8,576 bases of DNA from NCBI GenBank assembly GCA_019689775.1, contig JADGGV010000146.1, positions 1 through 8,576 on the forward strand, written 5' to 3'. Source of the stretch: Gemmatimonadota bacterium. Its GTDB lineage: Bacteria; Gemmatimonadota; Gemmatimonadetes; Longimicrobiales; RSA9. Positions 1 through 7,376 of the stretch are shown piece after piece (within the stretch, counting starts at the first letter, position 1; every line of letters starts with the position of its first letter). The notes beneath the pieces were generated by a model. That model saw only the letters and a program-made list of their open reading frames with translations, made no database searches and was not told the DNA's origin. A program made the position numbers and the translations under genes.

Positions 1-1134
1 GTGCGGGGGGCGCGCGCCGGGCGGCGGGTGGCGCGGGGGGCGTTCCTCCCCACGCTCTCGGCCACCTCGGTCCTGTCGCGGTCGGACGCGAGCACGAGTG
101 CGCCGTTCTCCGCGATCACCGACCAGGACAGCTACGGTGGCGGGCTGGCGGCGTCGCTGGACCTGCTCACGGGCGGGCGGCGGGGCGCGGAGCTGGCGCG
201 CACGGACGCGGAGGCGCGGGCGGCGGAGGCGGAGCTGGTCGCGGACCGCTACGCGGTGGTGCTCGGCGCCAAGCGCGCCTACTTCGAGGTGCTGCGCGCG
301 GGGGAGCTGGTGCGGGTGGCGGAGGCGCGCATCGCCCGAGCGGAGCTTGGGCTGCGGATCGCCGAGCGCCGGCAGCGGGCGGGGACGGCGACGCGCTCGG
401 ACCGGCTGCGCGCGCAGCTCGAGCTGACCGGCGGCCGCACCCAGCTCAACGCGGCGCGGGACACGCTCCAGAGCGCGGCGTACGCGCTCGGCCGGCTGGT
501 CGGCGCGAACGGTCCGGTCGGCGCGCGCGCGCCGTCGAGCCTCGACCCGCGGCCGTTGAGCCTCCCCGACAGCGCGATCGTCGCCCTGGCGGTGCGCGAG
601 GCGCCGGCGGTGCGCGCGGCCGCGGCCGCGGCGGAGGCGGGCCGTGCGGCGACGCGCTCGGCCCGCTCGCAGTACTTCCCGTCCCTCAAGCTGACCGGCG
701 GCTATCTCTGGGCGAATCGCTCGCCCATGCCGGGCGCGCTACGCCCCGGCTGGACGCTCTCGCTGGGGGCGAGCCTCCCGCTGTTCAACGGCTTCGTGCG
801 CGAGGATGCGCTGACGCGGGCGGCGGCGGCGGCGGACGTCGCGGACGTGGTCGAGGCGGACGCGCGGCGGGAGGCGCGGGCGGAGGCGAACCGTCTCCTC
901 GGCGCGCTGCGCCTGGCGCGCGAGGGGATCGGCCTGGCCGAGGACGCGGTCGCGAGCGCGCGCGAGGACCTGCGCGTGCAGACGGAGCGCTACGAGGCCG
1001 GCTTGTCCACGATGCTCGACGCGCTGACGTCGCAGGCGGCGCTGGTGCAGGCGGAGCTGGGGCTCGTCGCCGCGCGGCACCGCTACCAGATCGTGCGCGC
1101 CTCGCTCGAGGCGCTCGTGGGGCGCGAGCTGTGA
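1..1134 (+). CDS. TolC-family outer membrane efflux protein (5' partial)
   Basis: This is the outer-membrane channel of a tripartite efflux pump, the duct that carries substrate across the periplasm and outer membrane. The 377 visible residues hold two tandem outer-membrane-efflux repeats. The first runs roughly over residues 45-165, with long Ala/Arg/Glu-rich helices around YFEVLRAGE near residue 93. The second covers about 195-375, with a strand-like GASLPLFNGF near 257 and RYEAGLSTMLDAL near 329. These alternating strand and long-helix segments are typical of the family. TolC-like proteins are usually 430-500 aa with a signal peptide. None is visible here and the frame is open to base 1, so the gene begins upstream and the GTG at base 1 is not a reliable start. 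A poly-Ala stretch is encoded near 815-840. The pump gene follows 49 bases downstream on the same strand, which supports co-transcription. Family assignment is secure; the substrate is unknown. Confidence 0.9.
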   Translation: MRGARAGRRVARGAFLPTLSATSVLSRSDASTSAPFSAITDQDSYGGGLAASLDLLTGGRRGAELARTDAEARAAEAELVADRYAVVLGAKRAYFEVLRAGELVRVAEARIARAELGLRIAERRQRAGTATRSDRLRAQLELTGGRTQLNAARDTLQSAAYALGRLVGANGPVGARAPSSLDPRPLSLPDSAIVALAVREAPAVRAAAAAAEAGRAATRSARSQYFPSLKLTGGYLWANRSPMPGALRPGWTLSLGASLPLFNGFVREDALTRAAAAADVADVVEADARREARAEANRLLGALRLAREGIGLAEDAVASAREDLRVQTERYEAGLSTMLDALTSQAALVQAELGLVAARHRYQIVRASLEALVGREL

Positions 1135-1183
1135 GCGCCCCGCCCAACGCCGCCCCGCGGCCGGAGAACGGAGCTGCCGTCCG

Positions 1184-4100
1184 ATGAGACGCATCGTCGA
1201 TCTCGCGCTCCGGCGCCCGTACACGTTCGTCGTGACCGCGATCCTGATCGCGATCCTCGGCGTCGTCGCCGTCACGCGCATGGCGGTCGACATCTTCCCG
1301 GCCATCAACATCCCGGTCGTGACCGTGATCTGGAGCTACTCCGGGATGGCGCCGGAGGAGATGGAGCGGCGGATGGTGACGGTCTCGGAGCGCTTCTTCA
1401 CGACCGTCGTGAACGACATCGAGCACATCGAGTCGCAGTCGCTCAACGGCACGGCGGTGCTGAAGCTGTTCTTCCACCCGAACGCGGACGTGGCGACGGC
1501 GGTCGCGCAGCTCACGGCGTCCTCGAACACGATCACGCGGGCGATGCCGCCGGGCACGCAGCCGCCGTCGATCATCCGCTTCAACGCGACGGACGTGCCG
1601 GTGCTGAAGCTGAGCATCGGCAGCGACACGCGGCCGGAGCAGGAGCTGTACGACGTCGGCAACAACATCGTGCGCTCGGAGCTCGCGACGATCCGCGGCA
1701 CGTCGATCTCGCAGCCGTACGGCGGGAAGAACCGGCAGATCATGGTCGACATCGACCCGGCGCTGCTGTACGCGAAGGGGCTGGACCCGTCGGACGTCTC
1801 CGAGGCGTTCAGTGTGCAGAACGTCCCGCTGCCGGCGGGCACGGCGAAGATGGGCGACAAGGAGTACAACGTCCGGCTGAACTCGAGCCCGGACGTGCTC
1901 GAGCAGCTCAACGACCTGCCGATCAAGACGGTGAACGGGCGCACGGTCTACGTGCGTGACGTGGCGCAGGTACGCGACGGCTTCACGCCGCAGACGAACA
2001 TCGTGCGCGAGAACGGCCGCCGCGCCGTCTACATCTCCGTGCTGAAGAACGGCGCCGCCTCGACGCTGGCGGTCGTCGACCGGGTCAAGGCCGCGCTGGA
2101 GGCCGTCAAGCCGAAGCTGCCGCCGGGGATCAACGTCAAGCTGCTCGCCGACCAGTCGGTCTTCGTGCGCGCCGCGCTCGAGGGCACGATCCGCGAGGGG
2201 ATCATCGCCGCGGTGCTCACGGCGCTCATGATCCTGCTCTTCCTCGGGAGCTGGCGGTCGACGCTGATCATCGCGACGACGATCCCGCTCTCGATCCTCG
2301 CGTCGCTCATCGTGCTGTATGCGCTCGGCCAGACGATCAACGTGATGACGCTCGGCGGCTTCGCGCTCGCCGTCGGCATCCTGGTCGACAACGGCACCGT
2401 CGCCATCGAGAACGTGCACCGCCGGCTGCACGACGGCATGGCGCTGCGCGAGGCGATCCTGGTCGGGCTCGAGCAGGTCGCGAAGCCGACGCTGATCTCG
2501 ACGCTCGCGATCTGCATCGTCTTCGTGCCGGTCTTCTTCCTCACCGGCACGGCGAAGTTCCTGTTCACGCCGCTGGCGATGGCGGTGATCTTCGCGGTGC
2601 TCGCGTCGTACTTCCTGTCGATCACGCTGCTGCCGACGATGGCCGCGTACCTCATGCGCGGCGAGCTGACGTACTACGGCCCGGAGGGGCACCACCGCCG
2701 GGTGTTCGGCGGGCTGTTCTGGCGCGTGAACGCGTGGGTCGACGCGCGCTTCGAGCGTTTCCGCGCCGGCTACCGCGCGCTGCTGCTGGCCGCGCTGGAG
2801 CGGCGGCGCGCCGTCGGGCTCGGCTTCACCGCCTTCTGCGTCGCCTCGGTCGTGCTGCTGGTGCCGTTCATCGGCGAGGACTTCTTCCCCGAGGTCGACA
2901 CCGGCTCGCTGATGCTGCACGTGCGCGCGCCGCCCGGCACGCGCCTCGAGGCCACGGAGCAGCTCACGGCGCAGGCGGAGCGCATCATCCGCCGGGTCGT
3001 GCCGCCCTCGGACCTCTCGCTCGTGCTGTCGACGATCGGGATGACGAGCGGCAGCCTGAACCTCTCGACCGCGAGCGCCGCCACGGTCGGCCCACAGGAT
3101 GGCGACATCGTCGTCATCCTCGCGCCGCACCGGCGCGGCCGCACGGACGACTACCGCCGCCGCATCCGCGCCGCGATCGCGCGCGAGCTGCCGCAGCTCA
3201 CGACGTTCTACCAGCCGGCGGACATCGTCAGCCAGATCCTGAACTTCGGGCTGCCGGCGGCGATCGACGTGCAGGTGGCGGGGAAGGACAAGCAGGCGAG
3301 CTACCGGCTGGCGCAGGAGGTCGCGCGGCGCGTGCGCCGCATCCCCGGCGCCGCCGACGTCCACGTGCACCAGGTCATGAATGCGCCGGAGTTCCTCTTC
3401 TCCGTCGACCGCGACAAGGCGCAGCAGATGGGGCTGACGCAGCGCGACGTCGCCAACAACCTGCTGATCTCGCTCAGCTCTAGCGGGCAGACGGCGCCGA
3501 ACTTCTGGATCAACCCGCAGAACGGGATCAGCTACCGCGTCGGCGTGCAGACGCCGCAGTACCGGATCACGAGCCTGGAGGACCTGAACCGCACGCCGGT
3601 CGCGGTGGACCACGGCGCCACGCCCCCGGAGATGTTCGGCGACCTGGCGAGCGCCGAGCGCACGACCGGGATGGCCGTCGTCAACCACTACGACGTGCAG
3701 CCGGTCGCCGACGTCTTCGCGAACGCGGAGCGGCGCGACCTCGGCGGCGTGGCCGCCGACGTCGACCGCGTCGTGCAGGACCTGCGCAAGACGCTGCCGA
3801 AGGGGACCACGATCACGATGCGCGGGCAGGTGGCGAGCATGCGCGCCTCGTTCGTCGGTCTCGGCCTCGGCATCCTGTTCGCGATCGTCCTCGTCTACCT
3901 CATGCTGGTCGTGAACTACCAGTCGTGGACCGACCCGCTCATCATCGTCGCCGCGCTCCCGGGCGCGCTCGCCGGCATCGCCTGGATGCTCTTCGTCACA
4001 CGCACCACGCTCAACGTGCCCTCGCTCATGGGCGCGATCATGGCCGTCGGCGTGGCGACGGCGAACAGCGTGCTCGTCGTCTCGTTCGCGAACGAGCAAC

Positions 4101-4372
4101 GCCGCGCCGGCCTCGACGCCGTGCAGGCCGCGCTCGCCGCCGGCCACGAGCGACTTCGCCCCGTCCTCATGACCGCGCTCGCCATGGTCATCGGCATGCT
4201 CCCCATGGCGCTCGGGCTGGGCGAGGGCGGCGAGCAGAACGCGCCGCTCGGGCGCGCCGTCATCGGCGGGCTCGTCCTCGCCACCGTCGCCACGCTCGTC
4301 TTCGTCCCCATCGTCTACACCGCGCTGCGGGGGCGGCACCCCGCCCCGCAGCCCGTGGAGGTCGAGCCATGA
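1184..4372 (+). CDS. RND efflux transporter permease (AcrB/HAE1-like, variant proton relay)
   Basis: Inner-membrane pump that uses proton influx to drive export through the partner duct. At 1062 aa it matches full-length AcrB-type pumps. TM1 is at about 13-33, followed by DIFPAINIPVV. The first large periplasmic loop spans about 34-335, TM2-TM6 about 336-487, TM7 about 545-563, the second loop about 564-890, and TM8-TM12 about 891-1048. TM4 reads VDNGTVAIEN (401-410), so AcrB Asp407 corresponds to Asp402 but Asp408 is replaced by Asn403. TM10 reads GVATANSVLVVSFAN, with Ala960 where AcrB has Lys940. Arg990 and Thr997 match AcrB Arg971 and Thr978. The start has GGAG ten bases upstream (1170-1173) and the protein begins right before TM1, as expected. 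The stop overlaps the next start as ATGA, so translation is probably coupled. Whether drugs, lipids or other compounds are exported cannot be told. Confidence 0.95.
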   Translation: MRRIVDLALRRPYTFVVTAILIAILGVVAVTRMAVDIFPAINIPVVTVIWSYSGMAPEEMERRMVTVSERFFTTVVNDIEHIESQSLNGTAVLKLFFHPNADVATAVAQLTASSNTITRAMPPGTQPPSIIRFNATDVPVLKLSIGSDTRPEQELYDVGNNIVRSELATIRGTSISQPYGGKNRQIMVDIDPALLYAKGLDPSDVSEAFSVQNVPLPAGTAKMGDKEYNVRLNSSPDVLEQLNDLPIKTVNGRTVYVRDVAQVRDGFTPQTNIVRENGRRAVYISVLKNGAASTLAVVDRVKAALEAVKPKLPPGINVKLLADQSVFVRAALEGTIREGIIAAVLTALMILLFLGSWRSTLIIATTIPLSILASLIVLYALGQTINVMTLGGFALAVGILVDNGTVAIENVHRRLHDGMALREAILVGLEQVAKPTLISTLAICIVFVPVFFLTGTAKFLFTPLAMAVIFAVLASYFLSITLLPTMAAYLMRGELTYYGPEGHHRRVFGGLFWRVNAWVDARFERFRAGYRALLLAALERRRAVGLGFTAFCVASVVLLVPFIGEDFFPEVDTGSLMLHVRAPPGTRLEATEQLTAQAERIIRRVVPPSDLSLVLSTIGMTSGSLNLSTASAATVGPQDGDIVVILAPHRRGRTDDYRRRIRAAIARELPQLTTFYQPADIVSQILNFGLPAAIDVQVAGKDKQASYRLAQEVARRVRRIPGAADVHVHQVMNAPEFLFSVDRDKAQQMGLTQRDVANNLLISLSSSGQTAPNFWINPQNGISYRVGVQTPQYRITSLEDLNRTPVAVDHGATPPEMFGDLASAERTTGMAVVNHYDVQPVADVFANAERRDLGGVAADVDRVVQDLRKTLPKGTTITMRGQVASMRASFVGLGLGILFAIVLVYLMLVVNYQSWTDPLIIVAALPGALAGIAWMLFVTRTTLNVPSLMGAIMAVGVATANSVLVVSFANEQRRAGLDAVQAALAAGHERLRPVLMTALAMVIGMLPMALGLGEGGEQNAPLGRAVIGGLVLATVATLVFVPIVYTALRGRHPAPQPVEVEP

Positions 4373-5595
4373 CCCCGCCGTCCGTCCGGGAGCGCGAGCG
4401 CCCGGCCGCGTTCCCCGGTGGCGGCGCCGGCGCCCCCGCGCGCCCGCGCTCGCGCCGCGGCCTCCTCGCCGGCGCCGGCGTCGTCTTCGCTTCGCTCCTC
4501 GCCATCGGCATCGTGCCGCGCGTGACGCGCCGCCAGCAGCTCGTGGCCGAGGCCGCCGCCGCGGACTCGATGCCCAGCGTCCTCGTCGCCAGCGCCACGC
4601 GCGCGACGCGGGACGTCACGATCTCGCTCCCCGGCACCATCCAGCCGCTGCACCAGGCGCCGGTCTACGCGCGCATCAACGGCTACGTCCGCCGCTGGTA
4701 CGCCGACCTGGGCGCGCGCGTGCGCGCCGGCCAGCTCCTGGCCACGATCGAGTCGCCGGAGACCGACCAGCAGCTCCTCCAGGCCCAGGCCAGCCTCGAG
4801 CAGGCGCGCGCCGCGCTCGCGCTCGCGGCCACGACGCTCGAGCGCTACCGCGCCCTCGCCGCCGACAGCGCGATCACGCGCCAGGAGCTGGACGAGCGCG
4901 CGACCGCCTACGAGGCCGCCCGCGCCACCGTCGCGCAGCAGGAGGCGAACGTGCAGCGCCTGGCCGCGCAGCAGGCGTACGAGCGCGTCGTCGCCCCGTT
5001 CGCCGGCATCATCACCAGCCGCAACGTCGACGTCGGCGCGCTCATCTCCGCGGCCGGCGGCTCGACGACCGCCGCCGGCGCCTCCGCGCCGCTCTTCTCC
5101 CTCGCGCAGGTCGACACGATCCGCATCTTCATCGCCGTGCCGCAGACCGAGGCGACGTCGGTCGCGGTCGGGCAGCGCGCGGAGGTCACGCTGCGCGAGT
5201 ACCCCGGCAGGATCTTCGCCGGCGTCGTCGCCCGCACCGCCGGCGCGCTCGACCCAACCTCGCGGACGCTCCAGGCCGAGATCGACGTCCCGAACCCCGA
5301 CGGCGCGCTCCTCCCCGGGATGTACGCCGAGGTCCGGCTCGCGCTCGACCGCGCCCATCCGCCGCTCACCATCCCGGCCGGCGCGCTCGTGATCGGCACC
5401 GGCACGCCGCGCGTCGCCACCGTCGACCGCTCCGGGGTCGTGACGTTCCGCGAGGTCCAGCTCGGCCGCGATTACGGCCCGACCGTCGAGGTCCTCGCCG
5501 GCATCGACGACGGCGCGACGCTGGTGCTGAACCCCTCGGACGAGCTGCGCGACGGGATGCGGGTGCGCCCGGTCCGGGCGAAGGCGGAGGAGTAG
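4369..5595 (+). CDS. RND efflux membrane fusion protein (periplasmic adaptor, HlyD/AcrA-like)
   Basis: Periplasmic adaptor joining the RND pump to the outer-membrane channel. The 408-aa protein has a basic, Pro/Gly-rich cytoplasmic start, then a single hydrophobic segment at about 31-49. No lipobox cysteine follows, so it is probably anchored by an uncleaved helix. The first half of the lipoyl-like domain (about 76-130) contains GYVRRWYADLGARVRAGQ. A coiled-coil hairpin rich in Gln, Ala, Glu and Arg follows (about 132-204). The second lipoyl half starts at YERVVAPFAGII (205-216). The beta-barrel and membrane-proximal parts (about 250-400) include TLQAEIDVPNP and LLPGMYAEVRL. The frame is open further upstream, but I chose the ATG at 4369 because it overlaps the pump stop as ATGA and gives a normal N-terminus. 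The upstream part of the frame is antisense-like, Arg/His-rich shadow of the pump gene. Being last in the operon is less common than the fusion-protein-first order. Confidence 0.93.
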   Translation: MTPPSVRERERPAAFPGGGAGAPARPRSRRGLLAGAGVVFASLLAIGIVPRVTRRQQLVAEAAAADSMPSVLVASATRATRDVTISLPGTIQPLHQAPVYARINGYVRRWYADLGARVRAGQLLATIESPETDQQLLQAQASLEQARAALALAATTLERYRALAADSAITRQELDERATAYEAARATVAQQEANVQRLAAQQAYERVVAPFAGIITSRNVDVGALISAAGGSTTAAGASAPLFSLAQVDTIRIFIAVPQTEATSVAVGQRAEVTLREYPGRIFAGVVARTAGALDPTSRTLQAEIDVPNPDGALLPGMYAEVRLALDRAHPPLTIPAGALVIGTGTPRVATVDRSGVVTFREVQLGRDYGPTVEVLAGIDDGATLVLNPSDELRDGMRVRPVRAKAEE

Positions 5596-5654
5596 ACGCC
5601 GGGCGAGCGGCCGCGGCGCGGGTCGCCGGCGGCCCGGGCCACGAGCCGACGCAG
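5596..5654. terminator. Convergent intergenic gap with a weak GC-rich inverted repeat
   Basis: The efflux operon (+) and the amidase gene (-) converge on this 59-base gap. An 18-base near-palindrome at 5619-5636 (GGGTCGCC against GGCGGCCC, with one G-T wobble and flanking C-G) is the only symmetry I see. It leaves almost no loop unless the central pairs stay open, and no T-run follows on either strand. It could assist termination in both directions, but the support is weak. Confidence 0.25.
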
Positions 5655-6275
5655 TCAGCCCGCGTTCCCTTCGTGCGCCGCGAGGGACGCCTCCGCTTCC
5701 GCCTCGATGCGGAACGCGCGGCTCCGCGCCGGCAGGTGCTCGCCCGCGTCGCTTGCCATCTCGGCGCGGATGGCGGCGATGAGCGCGGCCTTGTCGACCG
5801 CGCGCCCCGGGCAAAACGTGTGCGTCGTCTTCGGGTCCTCCTTGTGGAACCGCAGCGTGCCGGGGTCGAGCCCGAGCGCGTCGTGGAGCGTGGCCAGCGC
5901 CTGCACGGCGTTGCTCCACACGTCGGGGCTCATCGGCTCGTGGTCGTAGTCGCCGACCAGCTCGACGCCGAGCGAGACGGCGTTCCACGACGGCGAGTGC
6001 ACGCCCGGCACGGTGAGCGGCGTGAAGACCCAGATCCGGTCGTCGGCGATGAAGAGGTGCGGGCCGCCCGACCAGCGCTGCTCGTCCCGGTAGTAGGTGA
6101 CGAAGCCGAGCATGCGCCGCTCGGGCGGCACGCGGTGCCACTCCGCGAGCATCGGCACCTGCGTGTTGTGCACGACGACGAAGCGTGGCCGCCACGCCGG
6201 GAACGTCAGGCTGCGAACGTAGCGGTCGAACTCTTCGGCCGTGAAGCCGCGGCCGACGACTCCCTTCCATCGCAT
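5655..6275 (-). CDS. N-acetylmuramoyl-L-alanine amidase, Amidase_2/PGRP type, no signal peptide
   Basis: Predicted zinc amidase that cuts the bond between N-acetylmuramic acid and the stem peptide in peptidoglycan. In this 206-aa protein, FVVVHNT places the first zinc-ligand His at 36, after a strand. GGPHLFIADDRIWVF (70-84) matches the substrate-groove strand of the fold. GVHSPSWNAVSLGVELVGDY (91-110) matches the family's SxGVxLVG segment. FHKEDPKTTHTFCPG (143-157) supplies the other ligands, Cys155 and probably His144, with His152 or Lys149 in the catalytic-Lys area. The last 30 residues are Ala/Glu-rich and probably not part of the fold. There is no signal peptide or membrane segment, so as predicted it would stay in the cytoplasm like a phage endolysin unless something lets it out. 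The ATG is set by GGAGGGAGG six bases upstream. It lies just downstream of the gasdermin region on the same strand and is probably co-transcribed. A prophage or tailocin lysin origin is possible, but no phage genes are visible. Confidence 0.85.
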   Translation of the reverse strand: MRWKGVVGRGFTAEEFDRYVRSLTFPAWRPRFVVVHNTQVPMLAEWHRVPPERRMLGFVTYYRDEQRWSGGPHLFIADDRIWVFTPLTVPGVHSPSWNAVSLGVELVGDYDHEPMSPDVWSNAVQALATLHDALGLDPGTLRFHKEDPKTTHTFCPGRAVDKAALIAAIRAEMASDAGEHLPARSRAFRIEAEAEASLAAHEGNAG

Positions 6276-6281
6276 GGGCCG

Positions 6282-6290
6282 CCTCCCTCC
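6282..6290 (-). promoter_or_regulatory. Ribosome binding site of the amidase gene
   Basis: On the minus strand GGAGGGAGG ends six bases before the ATG at 6275-6273. It is one of the strongest Shine-Dalgarno matches in the window and decides this start over the out-of-frame ATG at 6294. A strong own site fits an independently translated, well-expressed product in a polycistronic message. Confidence 0.7.
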
Positions 6291-6306
6291 GCATGATCGT
6301 CGGACA

Positions 6307-6512
6307 TCACCGCACCTGCACGAGCATCTTGCGCTCCGCGTAGCGCACGGCCGACCGCCCGAGCGAGCGGGCGCCGCTTCCGACCTCCCCCAACCCTCCT
6401 TCGACGCGTCCAGGATCCGGAACCCGCCGCGGTCGCAGGCGACGACGGCGGACGCATGCCCGCCGGGCGCCCGCTCGCCGCCGTGGCGGATCCTCGGCGG
6501 GACCCGCGGCTC
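6307..6512 (-). pseudogene. Frameshifted C-terminal half of a papain-fold (C1/C39-like) domain, attached to or following the gasdermin
   Basis: This stretch has no intact ORF but shows coding signal in two frames. From 6512 the +1 frame relative to the gasdermin reads on to about 6390 with roughly 39 of 41 codons ending in G or C. It encodes RIRHGGERAPGGHASAVVAC and then FRILDASKEGWG. At a run of five Gs (5 Cs at 6387-6391 on the + strand) the signal passes to the gasdermin frame, reading GEVGSGARSLGRSAVRYAER and on to MLVQVR and a TGA at 6309-6307, with 25 of 26 codons GC-ending. A sixth G would join both parts. Gly-His-Ala, an Asp 16 residues after the His, and GWGE then G match the His, Asn/Asp and WG..G region of papain-fold peptidases; transglutaminase-like or NlpC-like folds are alternatives. 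No catalytic Cys half is present. Dropping the T at 6513 would fuse it to the gasdermin (354 aa). Coding origin is likely; the family call is tentative. Confidence 0.5.
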
Positions 6513-7371
6513 ACGCGAGCACGAGCGCCCCGCGCATGTCGACGTCGATCATCGCCGGCGCCTGGACGAGGAGGACACGGGCCGGCGCATCGCGCGGCTC
6601 GCGCTCGGCCGCGGCGGATGGGCGCAGCAGGGCAGCCAGCGCGGGGACGTCGCCCGCCGGCGGCATCGCGGTGATCCGGCCGTCGGGGCTCAGGAACAGC
6701 CGCACGCACGTGAACGCGTAGGTGAGCGGCTTGTCCCCCCGGAACGTCAGGTCCCGCCCGGAGGCGGATTCCACGTGCACGTCCGCGTTCGCCTCGGCCA
6801 CGATCCGCTGGACGGCCGGTAGGTCGAGCGCGAAGCCGGGCCGCGTCGCCTCGTCGACGTGGATCGCGAAGTCGCTGCTGGTGATGACGGAGTCCACGAC
6901 GAGGAACTTCCAGTCGTCGTCGAAGAGGATGCGCGCGGCCGGGTTGTCCCGGTCGACGACCCGGCCTCGAAGCCGCTGCCCCAGCTCGCCGGTGTCGACG
7001 AAGAGGCGCATCACGTCCTGGAACTGGAAGGACACCTTCCGCGCGCCGTCGAACTGCGCGGCGATCCCGGCCGAGGGGATCTGGAGCGCCTTCAGGAAGC
7101 CGCCCAGGATCTGGAGCCCGAGATCGAGCTGGACGGAGGTCGACCGACGCCCCGACACGTTCGCCATCCGCGACTCCTGGACCGGCACGTCGATCGGCGC
7201 GCCATCGGCGAGGAGCGGCGCGAGCGCACCGCGGAACGCCGTCGTCCGGCCGTGGGTCGCCAGCACCGTGACCGGCCGGATCCGCTCCTCCGGGACCCGC
7301 ACGATGTTCGCGCCGAACACCTCCCGCAGCGTGGCGACGAGCGGGTCGTTGTAGCACAGACCGAGGGGCAT
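6511..7371 (-). CDS. Bacterial gasdermin (bGSDM), pore-forming cell-death protein
   Basis: Probable bacterial gasdermin. Such proteins stay autoinhibited until a protease removes the C-terminal end, then assemble into very large inner-membrane pores that kill the cell, typically in anti-phage defence. The 286 residues begin MPLGLCYNDPLVATL. Cys6 lies where known bacterial gasdermins have a palmitoylated cysteine. FGANIVRVPEERIRP (19-33), LGLQILGGFLKAL (84-96), ARKVSFQFQDV (110-120), the strand WKFLVVDSVITSSDFAI (154-170) and FRGDKPLTYAFTCVRLF (210-226) fit the family's N-terminal pore domain in order. I recognise these from memory, without a search. The tail (about 236-286) is longer than the roughly 20-residue inhibitory peptide of studied members and ends in hydrophobic, strand-like sequence just before a suspicious stop. 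The start is set by AGGAG five bases upstream; the open frame up to 7578 is Pro/Gly-rich and lacks support. No intact protease gene adjoins it, and an amidase follows. Confidence 0.82.
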   Translation of the reverse strand: MPLGLCYNDPLVATLREVFGANIVRVPEERIRPVTVLATHGRTTAFRGALAPLLADGAPIDVPVQESRMANVSGRRSTSVQLDLGLQILGGFLKALQIPSAGIAAQFDGARKVSFQFQDVMRLFVDTGELGQRLRGRVVDRDNPAARILFDDDWKFLVVDSVITSSDFAIHVDEATRPGFALDLPAVQRIVAEANADVHVESASGRDLTFRGDKPLTYAFTCVRLFLSPDGRITAMPPAGDVPALAALLRPSAAAEREPRDAPARVLLVQAPAMIDVDMRGALVLA

Positions 7372-7376
7372 CGTGT

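Noticed and set aside
785..4339. Very long minus-strand open frame (1184 codons) opposite the RND pump
   Set aside because: It is rich in Arg, His, Asp and Glu with no recognisable domain, and exactly opposes a well-supported pump gene. Long antisense frames are expected in very GC-rich DNA because stop codons are rare.
4315..6294. 659-codon minus-strand frame crossing the fusion-protein and amidase genes
   Set aside because: It is a shadow frame of the real amidase and fusion-protein genes, low in complexity and spanning a convergent gene boundary.
6206..7357. 383-codon minus-strand frame overlapping the gasdermin and its tail
   Set aside because: It is Arg/Gly/Ala-rich with no domain. The gasdermin frame has a perfect ribosome binding site and recognisable motifs, and codon phase in the tail region favours the other two frames.
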